64,000 nucleotides of DNA from positions 1,426,001-1,490,000 of the forward strand of contig OZ037873.1 in the NCBI GenBank assembly GCA_964035575.1, read 5' to 3'. The translations under genes were made by a program, and so were the position numbers. The DNA is from Rhynchopus sp. YZ270_cl-10. Lineage: Eukaryota > Euglenozoa > Diplonemea > Diplonemida > Diplonemidae. Positions 1-9,410 of this stretch are shown piece after piece; the first letter of the stretch is position 1; each line of letters begins with the position of its first letter. Under the pieces are notes generated by a model. It searched no databases and had not been told where the DNA came from. It worked only from the letters and a program-made list of their open reading frames with translations.

Positions 1-1
1 C

Positions 2-3000
2 CATGTCCTCCTCATCCCTCAAATCGCCATGCGAGCGTTCAGCGTCCCTCAGCAGCAAAAGACACCGCTCAGACGTGGCGTGCAGGAGGATGGTCTCCCG
101 TCCCTGCATGGACTCTTCGTTGCCGATGTTGCGGCGCCCCTCAGCCTCCTGTTCCTCGCACGAGGCAAACCCTAACCGGAACCTCTGACGGCTCTCCTCT
201 CTCCTCTGCGATGCAGTGAGGCTCTGGGCTTGCCTTCGGTTCAAGGCACCTGCCTTCGTCAGCTCACTCGTCTTCGCCGATCCAGGCTGCGCTCCAGCGG
301 GGCTGCGGACACCCATCGCCTTCTCCTGCATCGTCTCACGTCGCTGCTCCGACGATTTGACCTTAGCAGAAACGAAGCGAGATGCACTCTCGGATCTGGC
401 CCGGCGCAAGAGGACCTCCGCAGCCTCCCGTTCCTGCCTCTGGCGTTCCTCCGACAACCTCCTCCGCTCTGCCGACCGCCGGCGTAACTCTTTCCCCTCC
501 TCTGGTGGGACTTCACCCTCAACCCCACCCTCGAAGCCCGATTCCCTATCCTCAGGTTCCTCGGCAAAGCAGGGTGGCGTCACCGGCTGGGGAGAAGCGT
601 CAGTCTGGTGCAGGTCTTGCATCGTAGCGCCAGCCTGCTCCCAATCTCCTTGAGAAGAGGGCGGCATAGGAGGAGTCTCATCAGGGTGTGCAGGGTGACG
701 GACCGGTGTCGCTCCTGTCTGAGTCTGATCCACATCCATCTCCTCCTCCTTGACCCCGGCTTGGCGCATCTCAGCCTCATGGCGCTTCACCATCTCAGCT
801 ACCTCCAGTTCCTCTTCCCTTTCCCATTGGTCTTTCAGGGCACCCTCATGAACCCCCGCTCGTACACACCACCAAAGCCGCAGGAGACCCCTCTCAGTTT
901 CATGGAACCGCATAAGGTCACGAACATGGGGAGCACCGTTGTCAATCGGGTCCTCATTCCCACGCCTGGTCCCTCTGGGCCCGTCTGGCTGGTCATCCAT
1001 AGGGACCGGGGGCCCAGCACAAGTCACTTGGTCCTGGCTGACTCGGCACGCCACGCAACAGCTCGTGCAGCAAGTCGTACAGAAATGTGACTCTGCTTCC
1101 GCTCCTTCGCTGTGCCCATCGCATCCCCTGCAAATGAACGGGCCTGTCGTAGGCTCCCAAAGGCATGTGTCGGCACGTAGAGGCTTCGCTGCGCAGAGGA
1201 TCTTGACTGCATCGACGTTCAGCGAGAGGGTCTCAAAGTGCCCGGCGATTACTCCAGTAAAAACCAGTCCCAGGGCTCCGTGGGGGGCACATAGGCGAGG
1301 GACATAGATTTTGGGCACGGCGCCCGGGGAGACAAGGATTATGGTCATCTCGAGTACCTCACATAAGCCCATGATCATCGTTTCATCCGCCCACGTGGTG
1401 TCGTCTCTGCATCCTTCTCGCAATTTCCGTTCCATCCACGATCGACGGTCTCCAGTGCGCGCAGCCAGCTTAGCGTCACGAAGAACTTGGGCAACTGCCA
1501 GTTTCCGGAGGAGCGATGACGAATGGTAGGGTGTATTCGGAGCGAAGTTCGCGGCCAAGGCGTCAAACAGGCAGTCACCCACAGTGAAGCTGTTCCTCGT
1601 ACGCGAGCCAAGAAATTCTGCCTGCCTGTCCACCGCCCAAGACTTGAAGACATTCATATCTGTCAGAGAGTGGGTCGGGGAGAGGACCAGCTTCTCTAAG
1701 TTGTGTAGAAAAGATGAGGCCTCCTGATCGTCCTCCCTCGGTGTCGCCTGCGGGAATGTGGGTGACCTGGCTCTCTCAGCGCCCTTCATGTGCGTGTCGT
1801 GGGAAGTGTGCGGAGTAGGGGACGGAGCCGATGAGCGCACGTTACCACTGAGGATGTCAGCTAAGCCGTTCTGAGACGCCGGACAAAAGGGGGAGTCCCT
1901 TGAGCACAAATCGCACACCAACCTCTCGCACCCCTCAGCACATTTGAAGTGCGCCTCGCAACCGTCGATGGGGCGAACGCAACGCCTACACTGGTACACC
2001 GTCCCCACCGGTGCAGACTGTGCTGCGGGGATACGCTTCATCATCGCCACAGACTTGCAGAAACGCTTCGACTTCGGCGCAGGTATCGGTTCCATGCCGA
2101 GGATTTCTCCCTTGAGGTGCGAGTCTGTGAAGGAGAGGGGGCTGAGGAACCAGTCCTGTGAATCGTCATCAACCGGACCTGCGAAAACGAAGAGCGCCTC
2201 CCGGGCCCTTTTGGTCGGCACCAGAATTTGGGGACGCATGCGATCACAGATGATCACAATGGTGCACTCTAAAGCCTCTCCCGCGCCAGCAAGTGCCACC
2301 ATATCCATCCAAGTGCGGGCGTCCGATCGGTCGCTGCTCTTTGTGCCCATGTACTCCAGCCAGTTCTTCACAGGAATGGAGATGCAATCCGCGAGGTCCG
2401 GTCGGTCATTTTTTACAATCTCCACAGCACGTCTCCGGAGTTCCTTATGACTCGTCTCTCCGTTGATGTCTTCAATCAAAAGATCCTTCTTGAGATCCAC
2501 CGAGCATGCGGTCAGCAGTGCATCGAACCCGCTGTCACCTCTCAGGATTTTGTAACGCTGGGGGTGTGTGAGCCCCAGTCGTGCAGCCTGCGTCTCTGCG
2601 TCAGGGCATGCGCCATCTGCCATCATGCGGAGGATGTTCCAATACGCAGCAGGTGTCTCCCCCCCGGCCTGACGCCCCGCTCGGAAAGGATTGTGTCGGA
2701 AGACCGTTCCACCCACCTTCTTCTCTGGCATTGAGAAGTAGTCGCGCGGTTCATGCGCTATTTCGGCTTCCTCGACCTCCACAGACGGTTCACGCTCCGG
2801 TAAGTTGCTGACAGGGTTGCTGAGGTATGTGGAATCCATCTGCCTGAGATCTTCTTCCGCGGGACGCTGAACTGAGTCGGCGCTGTGGGGCAAGTGTTCA
2901 TTGATGTCTGTGCAAAGCACGCCTCGGGCAACAAAGGACTTACCCACGGCTGCTTGGTATGCGCACGACATATGCTCCCGTAGCCTCGCCTCAGTCGGTG

Positions 3001-6000
3001 CATCGCCGCCAGGGTCCTTTGTGCACGCAAGCCCGGCCACCTGGCTGATGACCCGGTTGCACTCTTCCGATGCCCCACCGAAGGCCTCAAACACCATGGG
3101 GGAGAAGAGCACGTCCGCACCTCTGCAATCCTCCAGGTGTTTCTTCCGCTTCTCCTCCCCGGCCACTTTGGCTGCGTACTCGCTATGTTGTGCCGCTCGA
3201 TGCACGTAAGTGGGGAGGGTCGGAGCTACTACTGTGAAATCCAAAGCTCTTCGCCGGGTCTCCATGATGCCAGATGGGAGGAACACGTCTGCCGGCCTCT
3301 TCCCAGACTCAAAACCCAAGTCTTTCTCCAAAGAGGGGTTGAGCCCCGCCGCATCCGCTGCCAAGAAAAAGGAGTGCTTCAGGGCGTCATGCCGTTCGGT
3401 TCTGTGACCCATGTAGCCGCAAGAGAAAGTGTGGTCCCCGAAAGCATCCATGCACACCCCATCTCTGCTACATCCGTTGCACTCACTCTTAGGCTTGTGC
3501 ACTGCCACACCCAGACGAAATCGGGCTGCCCCCGCGAAGTATGCAGAGGGGATGGAATTGGGGGGCGAGGGCGTGGCGGTCAGCCAGGTGCCAGACATAG
3601 GGAGTTGCAGAGAAAGCAGGCGTGCTCGATCCCGGTCGCTGGTGGCCACTCGCTTCAGCTCTGCTGCTTGTTCGTCCACGATGGCTGATGACAGCTGCTG
3701 TTGCACCACAGCCTTGGAAGGCATCCTATCCCCATCGATGTGCTGCGACGCAGGTACTCTGGTGTTGTACGCCTCGGCTGCATTCTTCCACCTTGCCTTG
3801 TCCCATTCGAACTTCGGGTCCAGCTGCTGGGCAAGCTTGAAAGACCCAGCTTGCGATGCCAGGGCTGCAGCGGGCCAATGGTCGACTGTGCGACGAATGC
3901 CTAAACCCCCTATGGCGATGGGGAGGGCAGCCTGCAGGCGGGCCTGTGCTGGCAAGGCCCCGTGCTCATCATGCAGGATCGTCGCCAAACACCTGTCCAC
4001 CTCCGCATCAAAATCCCGGAGGTAGCCCTCCCCTAGGTCCACACATGATATTCCACGCATGTAGAATACCATTTTGCAAAATCCCTCACAAAAGCGCAAG
4101 ATGTAGTACGCATGCTGTGAGTCTTTGAGGTTTCTGAGGGCGTTCAAGTTCAACTTCGACTTATCTAGCTTGCTCTGCATGTACTTCCTGCAGTGCTCTG
4201 CTGTGCCGATGGGGATGCCCAGGAAGTCGAAGTTCTGGTTGTGGAGGGAGAAGCCGTCGTTGTGCCCGTCAGACGCATCCCGGATGGTGAACCCCCTATT
4301 ACGCAGATCTTCCGCAGAGTCGCCCGCCAACGTCACAAGTTCGCATTTTGAACGGTTGACTTTTAGACCAAGGCGGCTGCTCGAATCCACTAGGGCATCG
4401 TAAGCGGCCAGGACTGCCTCAGGATCCCCCCGAATGCAACCATCGTCCAGGTACCAAATAGACCCGTCGAGGCCCCTGTTCGCGCTCAACCTTTCTGTCA
4501 TCTCAGCAATCGCCAAAGAGAAGAGGATAGGGCCTAGTGGGTCACCTTGTTGGACCCCACATTGGGACTCAAGTGTAGCCTCACCATAAAATAGGGAGGT
4601 GTGGCCGGCGTAGCACCACCTCACCCACGTGGAGATCTCAGGGATGTGCCGTTCAACTGCACTGATGAAGGTGGCCCTATCTACAGTGTTGAAAGCATTG
4701 TGATAGTCCACCTTCAGGATCACCTTGTCCATCCCCAGGTACTTCCGTGCATACTGTGCCACCACTGCAGTGGCAGCCTCCGAGCCCCGCGGCGTTGAAA
4801 CCCCCACCTGGTTCCCCTTGCGGAAAATTTCAGCCGCCCGTTTCCGTAGCCTGTTTGCCAGAATCTTGCCAATCAACCGGCGAGTCACGTCTCCCACTGC
4901 GATCGGACGCACATCCTCAGGCTTGTCTTTTGAGACCTTCCTGAGGGCTACCAGCTTGGCTCCGGCAAAGAAAGGCGCGACCTCTCGGTGAGCTTTGCCT
5001 TGTGCCAATGAGGACAACACCTTCGTTAGAGCAGCGAGCGTGCCAGGGGTATGCTTCTGGTTGCACAGGACACGGAGGAGTGATCCTGTCAGGTTTGACG
5101 GACCACCTGCAGTGGCTCGCGGCATGCTGCTGATTGCTTCCATAACCTCCTTGGTGGTGAAATCGGCGGGCCCAGAGGGGTTCCTCACATTCTCATGTAT
5201 AACCGATCGGATCTCCGTGGGGTGTTTGCCCTTCAGCTTCTCCAGAGTTGCGGGTCCATGTGGTGCGAGTCCGTCACTGGTGAGGGCTGTCAGGGCCTGG
5301 CCCGGAAGTCCCGTTGCTGCCTTCAAACGGGAGCGTTTCTGGCGCGCCTCCAAAGTGTCCCCTGGTGTCCACACAGGCTGGTCCTGTACCTCATCCAAAG
5401 CGTTGGACCAAAGCTCCCCCCAGCTCCCAGCGTCCCACCTATCCAGGTCCTTTTTCCAGGAGTTGAAACAACGTCGATCTGTTACCTTCGTCCTGCGTCC
5501 GTGCGCACGGTCCCTGTGTAAGACAGTGAAGAACAGGGCAAACTTCGTCCAGGCACAAGGGTCCTGATGCACCAGGATCTCCTGCAGTACCCTCTGGAAG
5601 ATGAGGGTGTAGCGGTGGGCCAGGTCAGGTGGGCAGGTTCCTTTCAGCTTGAACCGTGTGGTCCCAATCTCCTGCAAAGAGGGCATGCCAGCGGGGCGGG
5701 CGCCGCGGAGGCGGTTGTCTATGGATGGGGCTGGTACCTCTTTCATTATAGCCGAACACGCCTGGCACGCGCTCTGTGAACGTTGTAGGAGGGCCGTGGA
5801 CTCGTCTCCGACGCATCTCCTGAAACCGAAGTAGGACAAGATGTGATCTGGAATGTACTCAGCCGCTCTCGTATGGAGCTTCAAATGATTTAGGAGGCCG
5901 GACCGTGTGAACGACTTCACATCTGATTGTGAAACTATGCCACCCTTGCAACCCTCCACTGGGCAAAAGCAGAAGTCCTCCTCCGGTTTACCAAGACAGG

Positions 6001-9000
6001 ATTCCAGATCCTCACCCGAGGGGTCCGATGTAGACAACGGGCACTGGTCCAGGGCCAAGGGGTTCAGCTTCGCTCTGACCGCTTTCTTCAGCAAGGCCGA
6101 CGATATGTCCCGAAAGTCCCTCTCATCTACCGGACGGATAGCCTCGTAATGGCCATTGCACAGCGCCACGGCTACCGTCGTGCGACCCATCAACTCCTTG
6201 GCGCGCTTTTCCTCGTTCTTTATGTTCCCCTCACCTGGCGCGATCAGGACGATCGGGGTCGCTCCAGCCTGAACGATGACGATGTTGAGGTTGCGCCTCA
6301 CCGCGAAGAGACGCAGGGCAAGGTGGTCCAACTTTGCAGATCCTCTGACCCCATCAATCCAACGAGTGAGCGCATCGCCGGACTTGAGGACACTCCTCAT
6401 CGCACGTTCTAGCGTTACCGCCAAGTCGCCGATGTCTTTCCGGTCGGTGGAGTAGGACGGCGGAGCGGAGCGCCAACCCGATGCGTGAATGGCCGCTAGG
6501 CTGCAGTCGTGTACAAAATTATTTGGTACACGTTGGGCATGGGCTTCCCCCAGGATTCTGTCCACTTCCAGAGCATGATCTCCGTATGTCGCGGACAGCG
6601 TTGCATAGGCACATCCACCAACTAACTGGTCGTGCGGGATGTATTCCTCAGGGAACTCCCAGTCGTCAACCTCATCGCGCAATCCCCAAGCCCAGTCGTC
6701 GTCACCTTCCACGAACTCATCATCCCATACAGCGACCTCCTCATCACCCACATCCTCTGCCAGGTGAGCAACCTCGTCATCCCAATGGGCGGCCTCCTCA
6801 ACTTTCACAAATCGAGGTGTTGGTGGGCGCAGGTCCCAGGGCGTCACCGCTCGCCACAACAGCGACAGCGAGACCAGTAGGGACATCCCGATCCAGAGTA
6901 GCGGGCCATCAGCCTGGATCGCAGATCCGACCAGCGACACCGCAAGCCTCAACAGGCGCCACTCCCTTCGCACTCGGCACAGTGCGCTCAGAAAAAGGCG
7001 TGCAACCGGAGAGGGCGGACGAGTGTGCGCCTTGCGCCGATGGAGCTTGCCTGCCTGCGTCTTGATCCAGTTCAAGGACCTGTACCCCCGTCGCGTCTTC
7101 CTGGTCCTCCTACGCATCAGCCACAAAATGTAATGACTGAGGGTAGGGGCACGTCTGTCCTTCCACAGATCGAGGACTGCAAACGACACAAACACACCCC
7201 ACTCAGGTGCCTCGGCTACCCAGCGGGGGTCTGGTCGGCGAAGAGAAGAAAGGCGTTCCCAGAGGATGCTCCACCAGTCAAACCCAAGCCCATGTTCTGC
7301 ACGCCCCATGTGAACATTGGGGGTGAGAACAGTACTCCACATACGCATCGACACACAGCCACCTAAAGTTTCAGGCCCCACAAGGCTGCCCCAGAACACC
7401 AGCATACCTCCGCTGTCACCATGTGGGCTGTTGTTGGAGTTGCTGCTGTTGTAGTCTCTGAAGGTGTTGCTGTTGTTGCGGTTGCAGCTGCTGCTGTTGT
7501 TGCTGCTGTTGTAGCCTCTGATGGTGTTGCTGCTGGTGTTGCTGCTGGTGCTGCCGCTGGTGCTGCTGTTGTTGCATTTGCTGCTACTGCTGCTGCTATC
7601 ACTGGTGCTGCTGTTGTAGCTGTTACTGCCGTTACTGCTAATGTTGTTGTTGTTGCTGCTGTTGTGGCCTCTGATGGTGTTGCTGCTGGTGCTGCTGCTG
7701 GTGCTGCTGCTGGTGCTGCTGTTGTTGCAGTTGCTGCTGCTGCTGCTGCTATCACTGGTGCTGCTGTTGTTGCTGTTACTGTAGCTACTGCTAAAGTTGC
7801 TGTTGATGCTGCTGTTGTAGCCTCTGATGGTGTTGCTGCCGGTGTTGTTGCTGGTGCTGCTGCTGTTGCGGTTGCTGCTGCTGCTGCTGCTGCTGCTATC
7901 GCTGCTGCTGCTGTTGCTGGGACTGTTGTAATTGTGGCTTCTGCTGTGTTGTACGTCTAAATAGCTGCATACACCCGTATCACATCGCACACCTGGCTCT
8001 CCACCTCTACACCAGTGTCTGCTGTTGTTGCTGGAGTTGTTGTTGTTGCTGCTATCAAAGCTGCAGCCGCTTAGGTTGTTGGGCACCAAAGGCCTCTTTT
8101 TGGGGTAATAATGGGGGGGAATGGGGGGACTGTTTCTGCTGGCGCTGCAGAAGTTGCTGTTGCAGCAGTTGCTGTTGCTGTTGGTGTTGGTGTTGCCATT
8201 GCTGTATTTGATGATGAAGCTCTTGTTGCAGCCGTTGCAGTTGCAGTAGTTGGAGCTGTTGCTGCTGCTCTTGCTGCTGTTGCTGAGGCAGTTGCTGTTG
8301 TTGTTGCTGTGGCAGTTGCCATTGCTGTTGTTGCTGTTGATGTTACTCTTGTTGCAGCTGTTGCATTTGCTGTAGGTGGAGCTGATGCTGTTGCTCTTGT
8401 TGCTGTTGCTGAGGCAGATGCTGTTGCTGTTGCTGTTGCTGTAGTAGTTGCCATTGCTGTAGTTGCTGATGTTGTAGCTCTTGTTGCGACCGTTGCAGTT
8501 GCTGTAGGTGGAGCTGATACTGTAGCACTTGCTGCTGTTGTTGCTGTTACTGCAGTAGTTGCCATTGCTGTTGTTGCTGTTGCTGTTGCTCTTGCTGCTG
8601 TTGCTGTAGCAGTTGCTGTTGTTGTTGCTGTTACTGCAGTAGCTGCCATTGCTGTTGTTGCTGTTGATGTTGCTCTTGTTGCAACCGTTGCAGTTGCTGT
8701 AGGTGGAGCTGATGCTGTTGTTCTTGCTGCTGTTGCTGTAGCAGTTGCTGTTGCTGTTGCTCTTGCTGCTGTTGCTGTAGCAGTTGCTGTTGTTGTTGCT
8801 GTTACTGCAGTAGCTGCCATTGCTGTTGTTGCTGTTGATGTTGCTCTTGTTGCAACCGTTGCAGTTGCTGTAGGTGGAGCTGATGCTGTTGTTCTTGCTG
8901 CTGTTGCTGTAGCAGTTGCTGTTGCTGTTGCTCTTGCTGCTGTTGCTGTAGCAGTTGCTGTTGTTGTTGCTGTTACTGCAGTAGCTGCCATTGCTGTTGT

Positions 9001-9319
9001 TGCTGTTGATGTTGCTCTTGTTGCAACCGTTGCAGTTGCTGTAGGTGGAGCTGATGCTGTTGTTCTTGCTGCTGTTGCTGTAGCAGTTGCTGTTGCTGTT
9101 GCTCTTGCTGCTGTTGCTGTAGCAGTTGCTGTTGTTGTTGCTGTTACTGCAGTAGCTGCCATTGCTGTTGTTGCTGTTGATGTTGCTCTTGTTGCAACCG
9201 TTGCAGTTGCTGTAGGTGGAGCTGATGCTGTTGTTCTTGCTGCTGTTGCTGTAGCAGTTGCTGTTGTTGCTGCCCACCACCAACACACATAGCACCCCCA
9301 GAAGGGCCTTCCTCCGCAT
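2..9319 (-). CDS. Giant LINE polyprotein: Ser/Asn-rich N-terminus, OTU-like, C2H2 finger, RT, RLE, two more OTU-like/Cys-rich modules (partial)
   Basis: One frame is open from a stop at 9,410-9,412 to the window edge. Numbering from the Met at 9,319: residues ~1-640 are CAG-encoded Ser/Asn/Cys repeats after a short hydrophobic start (MRRKALLGVLCVLVVG); the true start could instead be a Met near 7,405. Residues ~895-1060 are OTU-like (HDCSLAAI, HLALRLFAV, GHYEAI). About 1119-1149 is a C2H2-type finger (CPVEGC...HLKLH). RT spans ~1460-1750 (RPIAVG, DYHNAFNTVDR, GVQQGDPLGPILF, WYLDD). The RLE has CNGC...GDHTFSC at ~1947-1965, then RPADVFLP and ALDFTVV at ~2010-2030. At ~2255-2400 a second OTU-like fold has GDSGFDALL, without the catalytic Cys, followed by a Cys cluster. 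At ~2580-2700 a third OTU has GDCLFDALA, WADETMIMGLCEVL and GHFETL, followed by another Cys cluster. The RT and RLE assignments are firm, the third OTU is likely, and the first and second are inferred. OTU proteases are known in Dualen/RandI LINEs. Confidence 0.75.
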   Translation of the reverse strand, partial: MRRKALLGVLCVLVVGSNNSNCYSNSSKNNSISSTYSNCNGCNKSNINSNNSNGSYCSNSNNNSNCYSNSSKSNSNSNCYSNSSKNNSISSTYSNCNGCNKSNINSNNSNGSYCSNSNNNSNCYSNSSKSNSNSNCYSNSSKNNSISSTYSNCNGCNKSNINSNNSNGSYCSNSNNNSNCYSNSSKSNSNSNCYSNSSKNNSISSTYSNCNGCNKSNINSNNSNGSYCSNSNNNSNCYSNSSKSNSNSNNSNGNYCSNSNNSSKCYSISSTYSNCNGRNKSYNISNYSNGNYYSNSNSNSICLSNSNKSNSISSTYSKCNSCNKSNINSNNSNGNCHSNNNSNCLSNSSKSSSNSSNYCNCNGCNKSFIIKYSNGNTNTNSNSNCCNSNFCSASRNSPPIPPHYYPKKRPLVPNNLSGCSFDSSNNNNSSNNSRHWCRGGEPGVRCDTGVCSYLDVQHSRSHNYNSPSNSSSSDSSSSSSSSNRNSSSTSNNTGSNTIRGYNSSINSNFSSSYSNSNNSSTSDSSSSSSNCNNSSTSSSTSSSTSSNTIRGHNSSNNNNISSNGSNSYNSSTSDSSSSSSKCNNSSTSGSTSSNTSSNTIRGYNSSNNSSSCNRNNSNTFRDYNSSNSNNSPHGDSGGMLVFWGSLVGPETLGGCVSMRMWSTVLTPNVHMGRAEHGLGFDWWSILWERLSSLRRPDPRWVAEAPEWGVFVSFAVLDLWKDRRAPTLSHYILWLMRRRTRKTRRGYRSLNWIKTQAGKLHRRKAHTRPPSPVARLFLSALCRVRREWRLLRLAVSLVGSAIQADGPLLWIGMSLLVSLSLLWRAVTPWDLRPPTPRFVKVEEAAHWDDEVAHLAEDVGDEEVAVWDDEFVEGDDDWAWGLRDEVDDWEFPEEYIPHDQLVGGCAYATLSATYGDHALEVDRILGEAHAQRVPNNFVHDCSLAAIHASGWRSAPPSYSTDRKDIGDLAVTLERAMRSVLKSGDALTRWIDGVRGSAKLDHLALRLFAVRRNLNIVIVQAGATPIVLIAPGEGNIKNEEKRAKELMGRTTVAVALCNGHYEAIRPVDERDFRDISSALLKKAVRAKLNPLALDQCPLSTSDPSGEDLESCLGKPEEDFCFCPVEGCKGGIVSQSDVKSFTRSGLLNHLKLHTRAAEYIPDHILSYFGFRRCVGDESTALLQRSQSACQACSAIMKEVPAPSIDNRLRGARPAGMPSLQEIGTTRFKLKGTCPPDLAHRYTLIFQRVLQEILVHQDPCAWTKFALFFTVLHRDRAHGRRTKVTDRRCFNSWKKDLDRWDAGSWGELWSNALDEVQDQPVWTPGDTLEARQKRSRLKAATGLPGQALTALTSDGLAPHGPATLEKLKGKHPTEIRSVIHENVRNPSGPADFTTKEVMEAISSMPRATAGGPSNLTGSLLRVLCNQKHTPGTLAALTKVLSSLAQGKAHREVAPFFAGAKLVALRKVSKDKPEDVRPIAVGDVTRRLIGKILANRLRKRAAEIFRKGNQVGVSTPRGSEAATAVVAQYARKYLGMDKVILKVDYHNAFNTVDRATFISAVERHIPEISTWVRWCYAGHTSLFYGEATLESQCGVQQGDPLGPILFSLAIAEMTERLSANRGLDGSIWYLDDGCIRGDPEAVLAAYDALVDSSSRLGLKVNRSKCELVTLAGDSAEDLRNRGFTIRDASDGHNDGFSLHNQNFDFLGIPIGTAEHCRKYMQSKLDKSKLNLNALRNLKDSQHAYYILRFCEGFCKMVFYMRGISCVDLGEGYLRDFDAEVDRCLATILHDEHGALPAQARLQAALPIAIGGLGIRRTVDHWPAAALASQAGSFKLAQQLDPKFEWDKARWKNAAEAYNTRVPASQHIDGDRMPSKAVVQQQLSSAIVDEQAAELKRVATSDRDRARLLSLQLPMSGTWLTATPSPPNSIPSAYFAGAARFRLGVAVHKPKSECNGCSRDGVCMDAFGDHTFSCGYMGHRTERHDALKHSFFLAADAAGLNPSLEKDLGFESGKRPADVFLPSGIMETRRRALDFTVVAPTLPTYVHRAAQHSEYAAKVAGEEKRKKHLEDCRGADVLFSPMVFEAFGGASEECNRVISQVAGLACTKDPGGDAPTEARLREHMSCAYQAAVGKSFVARGVLCTDINEHLPHSADSVQRPAEEDLRQMDSTYLSNPVSNLPEREPSVEVEEAEIAHEPRDYFSMPEKKVGGTVFRHNPFRAGRQAGGETPAAYWNILRMMADGACPDAETQAARLGLTHPQRYKILRGDSGFDALLTACSVDLKKDLLIEDINGETSHKELRRRAVEIVKNDRPDLADCISIPVKNWLEYMGTKSSDRSDARTWMDMVALAGAGEALECTIVIICDRMRPQILVPTKRAREALFVFAGPVDDDSQDWFLSPLSFTDSHLKGEILGMEPIPAPKSKRFCKSVAMMKRIPAAQSAPVGTVYQCRRCVRPIDGCEAHFKCAEGCERLVCDLCSRDSPFCPASQNGLADILSGNVRSSAPSPTPHTSHDTHMKGAERARSPTFPQATPREDDQEASSFLHNLEKLVLSPTHSLTDMNVFKSWAVDRQAEFLGSRTRNSFTVGDCLFDALAANFAPNTPYHSSSLLRKLAVAQVLRDAKLAARTGDRRSWMERKLREGCRDDTTWADETMIMGLCEVLEMTIILVSPGAVPKIYVPRLCAPHGALGLVFTGVIAGHFETLSLNVDAVKILCAAKPLRADTCLWEPTTGPFICRGCDGHSEGAEAESHFCTTCCTSCCVACRVSQDQVTCAGPPVPMDDQPDGPRGTRRGNEDPIDNGAPHVRDLMRFHETERGLLRLWWCVRAGVHEGALKDQWEREEELEVAEMVKRHEAEMRQAGVKEEEMDVDQTQTGATPVRHPAHPDETPPMPPSSQGDWEQAGATMQDLHQTDASPQPVTPPCFAEEPEDRESGFEGGVEGEVPPEEGKELRRRSAERRRLSEERQRQEREAAEVLLRRARSESASRFVSAKVKSSEQRRETMQEKAMGVRSPAGAQPGSAKTSELTKAGALNRRQAQSLTASQRREESRQRFRLGFASCEEQEAEGRRNIGNEESMQGRETILLHATSERCLLLLRDAERSHGDLRDEEDM
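7430..9270. repeat. CTG/CAG trinucleotide-rich tract with 171-bp higher-order repeats
   Basis: Plus strand is a mix of gct, gtt and gta triplets with little else. Between ~8,560 and 9,260 a higher-order unit recurs every 171 bp (a ttactgcagtagctgcc marker at 8,631, 8,802, 8,973, 9,144). 171 is 57 codons, so the period keeps the minus reading frame. Neither strand has a stop in the register used by the retrotransposon frame, so the tract may be translated as Ser/Asn-rich sequence or may be a 5' untranslated repeat. Confidence 0.85.
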
Positions 9320-9410
9320 ATTTTTTTTTCTCCTTTGTGAAAAAGGAAAACAAGTTGGAAAATAAAGGGCAAGAAAAAGGAGAAAAAAGCACTCAGACTG
9401 AACTGGCTTC

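Larger units (their letters stand above)
1..9410 (-). mobile_element. RLE-type non-LTR retrotransposon (LINE), 3' part outside window
   Basis: The minus strand carries a reverse transcriptase followed by a CCHC plus PD-(D/E)xK-like endonuclease, the arrangement of restriction-like-endonuclease LINEs (CRE/R2/NeSL/Dualen-like). Kinetoplastid members of this group (SLACS, CZAR, CRE) insert into SL RNA genes, but the 3' end and target junction lie off the left edge, so target choice cannot be read. No poly-A tail or target duplication is visible. The reading frame shows no stop over 9.4 kb, so this copy looks young or active. The base composition is GC-rich compared with the AT-rich RNA array to the right. 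Confidence 0.8.

Noticed and set aside
3-7366. Long plus-strand open frames (up to ~198 codons)
   Set aside because: They are antisense shadows of the minus-strand LINE frame, which carries the RT and RLE motifs; their translations show no domain.
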